This document shows positions 54,601 through 64,000 of a stretch of 64,000 nt of DNA, in pieces (the stretch's first letter is position 1; the number at the start of each line of letters is the position of its first letter). Source of the stretch: Agelaius tricolor (Eukaryota > Chordata > Aves > Passeriformes > Icteridae); the NCBI GenBank assembly GCA_023055355.1, contig JALJCS010000034.1, positions 4,602,001 through 4,666,000 on the forward strand, written 5' to 3'. The notes under the pieces were generated by a model. That model did no database searches. It was not told the origin of the DNA and was given only the letters and a program-made list of their open reading frames with translations. The position numbers were made by a program, and so were the translations under genes.

Positions 54601-57600
54601 GAAAGGAGTTGTAGGGTTTGAGGTCACTATGCATTTATTGTACTATAATTTTATTATATTTTCATGTTTTTCACTTTACAATGTCATTGAACTTCAACCT
54701 GTGCCTTTTTTTTTTGTTGTTTCATTTATATTGCAAATTCTATTTTCTATTTTCTCCTGTCTGCTATTAGGAGGGGAGAGGGAGAAGATCCCCCTAATGG
54801 AAAACAAGCCAACAAAACAAAACACTTTGTGGGAGAAATACTCACAGGTTTTATCATGAGTCAGTATTTTCAGTTCACACTTCACATCTCCCTTTTCCCT
54901 GGAGGGATTAACACTGCCTATTAATTGAAGAGCACAGTTTATACTGAGCATTATTTAACATATACTGGTGGAATTACTGTACTTCCTGTTTTGTATTCAC
55001 AATAATAGGTTTCTGAAGAGTTGCCTTTGTAGAAATACCTCACTGACATTTCAGGCAAGTGTATTCATGTCTTGGAGTAAGCACGAAAGAGTAATGTGTT
55101 GGAACACTGCTAAAGAAGGAAATCTCTTTGTGTTTCATAAATGATACCCCTAAAGCCTTTGAAAAATCTGTGTTTTTCAATGACAGCTCTGCAATGGTTT
55201 TGTTTCTTTGCTTTATGTTATTCTGGCTGGAATTGGCTGTAGTAAAGCATAAAGGGAAAATTGTGGCTTCAGCAAGGAATCTTCTCTGCACCTGGAGTGC
55301 TCTGCCAGGAAGGCTGAAATATTGTCACATGGAGTAGCAAATCTGCAGAATGTGTTAATGTTTAAAAGGAAGTGAAAACTTCATAATAAACGAGCTATTA
55401 ATGCAAGTACAAATTTCCTTATATGTCTCTTAGTCCCATTTAAAGTCACTTGCAAAAAATCAGGGGGCCATGGGGAGCCCAGGGAGTGAAGGTTTCCACC
55501 AGACTTCATGTCCAAGTTTTGTCTGTAGTGGTTGTGGGACTGCAAAGTTCTTATGATGGCCAAAGCTGATAATGCATGATGGAGATCAGGTCAGAACTAA
55601 TTAGGTTTTATTAGCAAAAGTCATTTGCTAATGCTTACTGACCATCTGGTTAGGTCTGAAATTTATACTGAGTCTCTAGAGAAAGACAAAAAGATTAGAG
55701 ATAACAGTAATAGTGACTTTTTTTACATGAATGTTGAAATTAATAGAAGATATTTAGCCTCTGTTCAAGGGTTGTTAGCTCTCTGATAATGTTTATATTT
55801 AATGTTTATTTTTTTAAAGGTGCACAAAATTGACACTGAGCTGAGTCACTGGTTCTGTTTTCTTTACCTCTTAATTAGTTTTTACCATGTGATGTAGGCT
55901 CTTAGGATATGTGAAGTCGTTTCTTACATTCCAAAATGGGTAGAAAAAGTAAGAAATGGGAGGATATTTTTTTCTCCTTCAAATGAAAGCTGCTAGGTGT
56001 AGCTTTACATATTTTCCACATTTACACATTTGATGAAAATACTGTAGAACAAAACCCAGTCTTGTGTTTTTCTGCTCACAGTTTCACTTCAGTTTTCACC
56101 TGGTCTGTAAGTGACACTGCACAGCTAATGTGTGTTTAATCCTGAAATCATCTTTGTCCTGTTTTATAGTCTGAGAGGGGGAAAAAAATGTGGGGAATTT
56201 CCTTTTAAGATACCCTCGTTTCCTGCCTTCTCTTTAATCTCCACACAAGATATGCTTCCCAGAGAAGTGTCAGCTGGCAATTGCTAGCAGTAGCAATGCT
56301 GCATGTGCAGGCCCTCAGCTGAGAAGAAATTCAATCAAATGACACATAAACCTGAATTCCCAGAAATTTAAGTAACTTGGCAATACGTCTCCCCTGTGCA
56401 TGAGTTTTGATTTGCCTTTCTGAAGCTCTGCTCGTGTCTGCTCTGCTGACAAGGTTTGCACATTTGTGACAGTGCTGCTGTAGCTGAATGTCCAAGAGCT
56501 GCATTTCTCTGGCTGAGTTGGCAGAAGGCTCTGGTGGAGACTTTCTGCTGATGTAGCTGCACCTTTTCCCTGAATGATGTGAGCCAAGCAAGGCCAAACA
56601 AAAAAAAAAGCCTCAATTCTTTCCAATTTCTTGACTGCTGTGGTACTGAACCTATATACCCCTAAAGAAATAATGTCCAACATTAACCACTCTGAAACAT
56701 TCTGGGCTTGCTCTTAGTTCTGGGCTGACTTGTCTCTTTAAGGTTTCATGACACTGTTGCAGATGATTCTGAGAATTAAAAAAAAAAGAAAAATAAGGGC
56801 ATAATTTGTCTAGATTAAATCAAGTCTCTGAAAAACTCCAGGCTCTTTATCTTTGGAGCATTGGTGATGATCCAAACAGGAGGATTGCTTTCCCTGGAAG
56901 GATTCACCTAGATTTGGCCATGGAAAATATATTTGCTCAGCAAATTTAATAAGCTTATCACAAAGTTCTGCAGGCATGTTCTCTGTGTTTTGGGTAGTCT
57001 GGACAACATACTGCTTCTGAGTAGCTGCAGCCCCATCCTCCATGATGTCTTGTCTGCAAAGCACGAAGCTGGACTTTGTGCTTGGGAAGAGGAAAGAGCT
57101 GGGAATTCTGAGGTCCCCCTACTGTGCTTTGTGGCAAAGAAAAGGGCAAAAGAATCCAGAAAAATCCTAGTTTCTTGAATGGATGTTAGCTGTCTGGATT
57201 TTATGGTTGTCATGGCACAGTACTGCAGACAGAAGGCAAGCAGGGAGCGCTCACCCTGTTTGCAAAATGACATGATTGAGATGTTGCTTGTGGTCATATT
57301 AGATGCTTGTGGAGAAGCAGAGGTCTAATTGCAGCTGCACCAGAGCTCTTAAATAGCATCCATTTAGTCACCCAGACTTTGAGAGAAGTCTGTGTTTGGT
57401 TGTGATGCTGGTAACCACTGCACCACATTCCTCCTTAGGGGCAGAAAAAGAAGCCAAGTCTTATAAAGAAATAATTTCTCTGCTGCCTTGCAAATAGTAG
57501 TGCAATCCACAGGCTATGGATCTGTGGTGGGGGGTTTGGGTGGCTGGGCTCTGCACAGAATAACATCCTCCTGCTACCACAAATTGTTCTCATCATCCAG

Positions 57601-57902
57601 ATGGCAAGTGTCTGGGCTGGGGATTGCCTATTTATGTTGGTAAATTCAGGAAGGCCATGGTGATGCACCAACACCATGTTGGGCACTGTCCAGGAAAAAA
57701 CCTGTCCCTGCCAGCCCCAAGGTGCCCTTCTGTCAGGAGTGTGCCATAAGATAGACTTTCTGCTTCTCCTTCCAGATAGCTTCCTTTAAGCTTCTGAAAT
57801 AAAACCTGCACAGAATCTCATAGAAGACACTTGAAGGTTGTAAAGGCAGATGCTGGGATTTCACCAGACCTACATGGGCAGCTGCAGCTTGATTTTGTTC
57901 TC

Positions 57903-57924
57903 GTGTGTGTGTGTGTGTGTGTGT
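57903..57924. repeat. (GT)11 microsatellite
   Basis: There are eleven uninterrupted GT units followed by TACAG. It is likely polymorphic. The tract plus TTACAGGG resembles a weak splice acceptor, but nothing downstream supports an exon. Confidence 0.9.
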
Positions 57925-60256
57925 TACAGGGTCCTGCCAGAGATTCCCCAAGCACCAAGTATTTGTTTGAGGGATTACTTATGGATGGCCCAGCGCCAGT
58001 GAAAATATCTGCTCTGAGTACAGCAGCAATCAAAACCCAAACAAAGCATTTTAAGATATATGCTGAGCAGTATGGGCACGATATAAAAATAGTTTGGTGT
58101 TTTGCTCTGGGCTGGAACAACGTGGCCAGTGCCCATGCAGAGCTGTGGAGGAGGCTCAGAGATCAGCATCAGTCCTTCAGGGAGTTCAGCCACTCTCAGA
58201 TAAGGGAACATGGCTTCTATCATTACAATTTTCAACTTGGCTAATTGGAAAGAAGGCAAAAGTGAATGGGGAACAAAGATGGAATAAAAATACCTATTTG
58301 TATTCTTTGGAAGTTGAAGGAGATAATGATGCTGAGTGGATAAGCAGCTACCTGGTGACTAATGGGGGCAAGTGGCTAATGAAAGAACTGACTTCAAAAA
58401 GCTATCAAAGAGAAAAATGGCTCACAGCAATCACTGCCATGCAGTGTCACTGAGGTAAGCATCTTAGCCAGATTACACAAGGGATTTTCTGTTTGTTCAG
58501 CTACTGAAATGAACCAGATTTGAAGAAGAAATATTATATAAATGTGTTTTGTTGTGTCTGTGCTTTAAAACGAATCCAAGTCCTTAAAGTTGATTATATT
58601 ACTCACACTGTGCTTCCTGGAGTTTGGAGGGTCCTCACCAAGAGGAGGCTGAAGGTTTTGACACACAAACAGCAGCAAAGTTGTAACTCTTCCTTTGCAC
58701 AGCACATTCTTCATTTGCTGCAGCAAATGTGTGGTAATTTGCCCATCTGGATTGGAGTCATATGCTGCCTCTCAAGGAAAATGTGTGTTCCAGCCACCAT
58801 GGCAGGGAACCTGAAAGATCAAATGTGGTTGCCATATATAAAAGTGTAAATAATGCAGCCTCTTGTTATCAGATAAGTCATGGTGGTTCTAAGTCTGCAA
58901 GTACATGCTCAGCTTGTAGGATGGAGAGTACACAAGTAATATTTCTTCTCTGACAAAGGTGTGTGTGAAATGACATGTTAAAATAGGTAATCTTTGTATA
59001 ATAATGGTTGCTCATTTTCTGATTTGGAGCAGTTTTCTGCTTTATACAGTTCTTTATGAGGAAGTATGTTGTTGCAAGCTCTTTTATTATTATTTTATTT
59101 TTATTATTGGTTTTATTGTGTTGGCTGTGGAAATATTGCCAAATCCTTCATGGTGAGCTGTAGCAAAAACACATGGGATTAATCAAAATGCAAAATAATA
59201 TATATTATTTCACTTTTATAGGGTAGGAATCCCATGTGTGCGTGCCAGTTAATTTTGTTCAAGGAAAACTTCCTCTTGCACTGCTACTTATCACAGAAGT
59301 AGAAAGAGTACTATAGTTGCATTTTTAGAAATCCAACCCTTTACTCTGAAGATAAATAGGAAATTTTTTTGGTTGATTTGTCACCATGCTGTCAATTAAC
59401 TGGAACAAAAATAAAATCTTTCTGTACAGTGTGAATAGGCAAGCAGGAAAGCAATGCAGAAGTGTTGCTGTCTTTGCCCTGTATACAGCAGGTGAATATT
59501 AACATGTACTTGTAGGTGCAAATACCTCTGCAGAGTACAGGCATGTACAAGTTACGTTTTTACATGCCCAGATCTATTTGACAGCTTTTGAAGATCTAAA
59601 AATGGTGTGGTAAGGAACAGTACTACAGACAGGTGAGTCCCAGCCATGATTTCAAACATCCCTGTGCAACTTGGATAGTTTCACACACAGTAGCAGACCA
59701 GTGCCTTTTATAAATAAACAAATGTCATAGGTGATGAACAGTTAACTAATTGAAACTGTCCACCCCCAGCCAGCTTTATAAATGGACTGCCATTTAGCAA
59801 GTCAGAGAGGGCTGCTCTTCTTTTTTTTTTTTTCTGATTATTAGATGAAAACTATTTTCTTGTAAGAAATATTTTCAATAAAGTGGATTGGATGTCAGGC
59901 TCAGTAATGCATGTAGAAAAACTTGGTAATTTACTGAGGTATGTGATGGTTTCACTTGTGTAATTTTGATGTAGTTGCATTACTCAAACCGTGGGTGTAA
60001 GGAGCTTTCTTTAAGTCTGTGTCAATACAGTATTTAAACCACACCACACAAAAAACCCCCATGTAGTGCCATTTTTATATGTTTGTGCATATAATTTTTT
60101 GAAAAAGCTTTGTTGAATATGTGTTGACTGTTCTTATGATACTTTTTGGTTAATCTTGAGATTGACTGTTCCTTGTGCTTGTAAGAAATCACAGTGCTTA
60201 ATTAAGATATGGTAAGAAGTGAATCTAAAATACATAGTTAATAATATCTAAAGTAA

Positions 60257-60385
60257 TCATAGAATTGTGACCTGGTTGGGTTGGAAGGGACCTTAAAGAT
60301 CATCTAGTTCCAAGGTGGGGATGCCATCCAATGGACTGGGTTGCTCAGAGTCCCATCCAGCCTGCTCTTCAAGGACAAGGCCTGA
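60257..60385 (-). mobile_element. CR1 LINE 3' end, antisense
   Basis: The + strand begins TCATAGAATTGTGACCTGGT, then GGGTTGGAAGGGACCTTAAA, GATCATCTAGTTCCAA, a GGGATGCCATCCAATGGACT block, and GGGTTGCTCAGAGTCCCATC. This is the reverse complement of a bird CR1 3' end and is fairly well preserved, probably younger than the two CR1-type fragments at 2490-2781 and 49667-50095. An A-rich tract at about 60411-60420 lies beyond its inner end. Confidence 0.88.
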
Positions 60386-62888
60386 TGCATTGCAACCTTA
60401 CCAGCCAAGGAAAAAAAAAACCCAGCAATCCAGCAATCCAATTCATGGTGAACTGCTTTTTTTGGCTTAGTGGTGGCTGTCTGGACTGGCAGGTTCTTTG
60501 AGAGGGTAGCTATCAGATGGTGTGCAGGGCAGGTAGATGATAGTGCAAGAGTGACCCACCCCTTATCTGGTTCTGGAATTCGGGCTTCCAAGTGCCAGTA
60601 GTAGCCACATGTAGACAGTGATTAAATTCTAATTATTCGAACTTGAATAATGCAATTCTTCATATTTTAGTAGCTAGCTCTTGATTCTTACTTGAGCTCC
60701 ATCTCCTGCCCCCCCCTTATCTCAGCTGTTTCATTTTAGCGTGTCAAGGGAGAGGAAGAAAAGAGGCTGCAAATGTGTGGGGACAGCCTTGTGCCTGTGG
60801 AGCAGATTACCTCCGGGACATGCAGCTGAAGTGTTTGAAACACCCTGGAGTTTGGCAGCTTTCCGTTTGCTTTCCCTTTCCCTTCCTTTTTTTAGTCCTC
60901 CAGTAATAGCTCCCTTGTTCCAAAGAACAAAACCAGCACTTAGTGGTCATTCAGAAAGATTCATTAAAAACAGGAATGGAGTAATTGTAAACAGGCACCC
61001 CCCTCCTATCATACCTCCCCCTTCCATTCTAGCCCAGGGCACAGCAGCCTTGTGTTGTCTGGCTCCAGACAATTTTTGGGAGAAAAAAGGGAACAATAGC
61101 CTTTGGAGGTTAAAATAACCTTTGCTTTTTCAGCTGTTACAGTACTTTCTTAGAAAACGATTGAGAAAATAACTACAATTAGAATTTTTTAAAACCACAT
61201 GCTTTAACTGATAAATGTTCTCATTTATTCTCATTTATTATTGTTCTCAAATCATAGTATGACTTTTATAATAAAATAGAGGTAGTGATTGTGCTAAGAT
61301 TTCATTACAGAAGGTAAGGAAGTTGTGAAACAGCAATGAGAATGTTAATTAATGCAGTTTTCTTTTAGACTAGAGTAATCAGTGGCTGATAAAGTTTTGA
61401 TTCACTCCTGGTTTGTCTTTTTTACAAGAGCTATCCAATAATATTGCAGATTTGTTAACCTTTGTACTTCCCAGGAATTATTGGCAGCTGCATGGGCTGC
61501 AAGGAGTAGCAGTGATTTGCTGGATGGGAGGTGTTTGTGGAAATTGTTTCATCACTCAGAGACTTTTTAAACTATGGAATTTGGAAGGGAGTTGAAGATG
61601 TGCTCTGGGTACCTCTCCTCCCTCCCCTTTGCCTCTGCAGCCGCAGAGCCCTTGTAGAGTATCTGCTGCCTTCCCACCCCCTTAGCTCTGCCCAAGACTG
61701 ACCTGAAGCTGGAGCTGCTAAAATGCCATGGATTTAGATGAAAAAACAGATGCAGAGTTACTTTAATGCTTGCAACTGCTCCAAAATTGAGCTTACTATT
61801 GATCCAGCCAGTGCACTGGACAAGGGATGGGTACTTAGTAAGAACTGTGGCATTTTTGATTGACTGATGGTTTGGCAATGCTTCTTGTAGAAACTATTTC
61901 TTCATCTGCAGTAGTGTGAGAAGCTGGAGTTCAATTGGAGAGCCAGCTGACTTCAAAGCAGGGCAATCCATGAGTGAGGCACACCAGGCAGTGACACTGT
62001 ATGGCAGTGACTGCTATGAGCAATTTTTATTTTTCTCTTTGATAAACAGTACAGTGGCAAAGCCAGCAGAGCTGCTCCCCATGGGGGGTGGAGAAATGTG
62101 TTTAGTCTGAGGGCTGCATTAATCAAACTGGTACACAAATTAATTGGGTTTGAATCATCCTGGACTCCACTGTTTTGCCAGGGGGGATCTATGTGGAATT
62201 GCTATGGTACTGCAAGGTTCAGGTGCAAGGATGTTAAGGCCAAATTACAGCCCTGTTGCTATCCTGACTGGGTAGTGTAGCTGCTTAAAAACAAATACCA
62301 TTAGGAACAGCCTAATCCATCTAACTATTCACTGCTGTTGTGCAAGTGATTGGGAAGAAATCATATGATTAGCATCCTTGGATGCTAGGATCTATCCTGT
62401 TTATTTAAAAGCTTCTCAGAGTGACCCATGTTATCCCTTTTTTCCTCTCTGCCTTAAGCAGAAGAGGCCAGAGCAGGAAAGCATGGGAAGGACAGCACAT
62501 GTAGGGTCTCTTCTTGTAGCAAATGTCAAGAGACAGGTTTTGTGTGCTGGATTGATGGGATGTAGCACAGCTGCCCTCACCTCCAGGCTGACCCTCGAGG
62601 CAGAGGACAGGGGAAGTGCTCCCAGAGGTGATGGGTCTCTCATGGGAAGTCGTGCGTGGCTGTTGAGCTGAAGCTCCGCACCTGTTCTGTGTCACAGCAA
62701 CGTCCCCTGCACACAAGGGGAGTTCTGTGAGTTATTTGTTTGGGTGTTCATTTCCTTACATCCTGTTCTATCAGCAAAGCTTTCACCTCAGTCTTTTTGG
62801 CTTGTCCTCCTAAACTTGCATGTGGTCATGTACATGTCTGCAAAGGCCTCTGAAATCATACTGTGATGAAGGATAATAATTACTTTTT

Positions 62889-62948
62889 TCACAACTTTGT
62901 TTTGTCACTTCACTAAGTAAACGTGAACAAAGTTGTGAGAATTTTCTA
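62889..62948. repeat. Inverted repeat, 13-bp perfect arms, 34-nt spacer
   Basis: TCACAACTTTGTT at 62889-62901 is the exact reverse complement of AACAAAGTTGTGA at 62936-62948. The arms also contain AACAAAG, a SOX/TCF-type core, once in each orientation. It may be a foldback, a paired factor site or a template-switch product. Confidence 0.88.
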
Positions 62949-64000
62949 ATGTATTATGGAAGAACATACCAACCCCACAATTGATTTGGCATGCTGTTAC
63001 CTCATTTAGCCTTCCTTTAGCTCTGGCCTTGACCAAATTTGCCTGTTACAGATTAGTGTTTTCAATCAGGGACTGTAACAGCATCACACCTTGGCAGCAT
63101 CCTCACACCCACACAACCACATTTTTCTGTGGTTTTTGACTTGCTAACCTCAGTCTTTCATTGGTTCATACCTATTTAAGTAGGTGGTTGTGCTGTGTCT
63201 TCAGAAAGCATCACCAGAGCTGGGTGCTTCAAATTATGCTTAGGAGAGGTGGAATTTCTCCCTGAGCCTGTTCAAGTTGCAGGGGAAGTGCATTATCATG
63301 ATCTTAGAATTAGTTTGGGTCAGTGTCACCCACCATAAAGCGATTATGCTTTGATAATGAGTTGTAAATACAAGAGTGTGACTCTGAGAGTGGTACTTGA
63401 GGACTTTCTTTTATAATAATGCATGTAGTCACTGTCTTTTGGTATAGGAATCTTAAAGCTTAGTTTAACATTATACTAAATATCTGCATACCTTATAGTC
63501 ATCCACCTCTTCCTTTTCTCGGATCTGTTTTGTACTTATTTTATATTTTGCTTTGGGTAAAGATCCCTGATGAGAGTGATCAGGCTTGGGATTCAGTGAT
63601 TAGTGCTGTTTTAGATATGCAGATACCATTCATACAGCTGGACCCAGCTATTTCTGCCTGATTTTGATTCCAAGCTGCTAATTGCTGTTGGCAGGGTTTT
63701 TTTTTTTTTACTGCTGTGCTGCCCTTGATTGTCCTTGTAGTTGTGAACTGTCAAAATATTGAGGTTTTTGGGGTCCTCATTCTTCACCACATCACAGTTG
63801 TTGTATTGAACCTTGCACAGGTGGGTTGTTGCAGGGATCACTTGGTTTGTGGATGTGAGGAATTACTGAAGGTAGGGCACACAGGGAATATGAAGTACTA
63901 GCATCTTTAGAAAACAGGATCACTAGCCACAGAAAATCCAAAGCAAAAGCTTTTGCAGCCTGGCCTCTCATCAATGTTGAGGTATAAAAGAAATCTGAGA

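Noticed and set aside
57831..58453. Overlapping + strand frames of 137 and 119 codons with protein-like composition
   Set aside because: I recognise no domain, the first frame runs through a GT microsatellite, and neither has splice or start support. They are probably chance frames.
60400..60440. A-rich tract and doubled CAGCAATC as a separate retroposon
   Set aside because: Too short, and no body of a SINE or processed pseudogene lies next to it. It may be just flanking sequence of the CR1 copy.

Overview
The window reads as vertebrate nuclear DNA, most likely from a bird. It is a stretch of one large, intron-rich gene on the + strand: AFG2A (older name SPATA5), a two-ring AAA+ ATPase. Six short coding exons (200-455, 11897-12051, 16214-16423, 27538-27591, 27958-28037, 39656-39782) join without a frame break into 294 codons. 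They run from the sensor-1 / arginine-finger part of the first ATPase domain (D1), through the D1-D2 linker, to sensor 1 of the second domain (D2). The bird call rests on the interspersed repeats, which are 3' fragments of CR1 LINEs. I saw no Alu, B1/B2 or L1 sequence. The introns are AT-leaning and poor in CpG.

Layout. 1-199 is the end of an upstream intron. The D1 exon (200-455) is followed by an 11.4-kb intron, the linker exon (11897-12051), a 4.2-kb intron, the D2 Walker A exon (16214-16423), an 11.1-kb intron, an 18-codon pore-loop exon (27538-27591), a 366-bp intron, the Walker B exon (27958-28037), an 11.6-kb intron, and the D2 sensor-1 exon (39656-39782). From 39783 to the end is at least 24.2 kb of one further intron. 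The exons for the last roughly 110 residues, and the 5' exons, lie outside the window. No second protein gene, RNA gene or CRISPR array could be supported. Nearly all other open frames look like chance frames in intron sequence.

How it works together. AFG2A is known to act with AFG2B (SPATA5L1), CINP and AIRIM (C1orf109) in a complex used in late steps of 60S ribosomal subunit maturation, and also linked to replisome turnover. The exons seen here carry the catalytic core: D1 trans-acting arginines, D2 Walker A, pore loop 1, Walker B and sensor 1. No key residue is missing.

The most interesting material is in the introns: (1) a textbook-shaped candidate recursive splice site (long T tract, then CAG directly joined to GTAAGC) at 2246/2247, next to an unusual CpG cluster; (2) a set of short, near-perfect inverted repeats (28922-28948, 30255-30285, 32775-32808, 44029-44069, 62889-62948) that look like template-switch footprints or structured RNA elements; (3) a CpG-enriched spot at 34816-35270 with a YY1-like ATGGCGGC motif that is also a well-placed ATG; (4) a TATA/CCAAT-bearing promoter- or LTR-like segment at about 40920-41130; and (5) a TAAT-rich candidate enhancer at about 47090-47360. 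None of these is proven by sequence alone.
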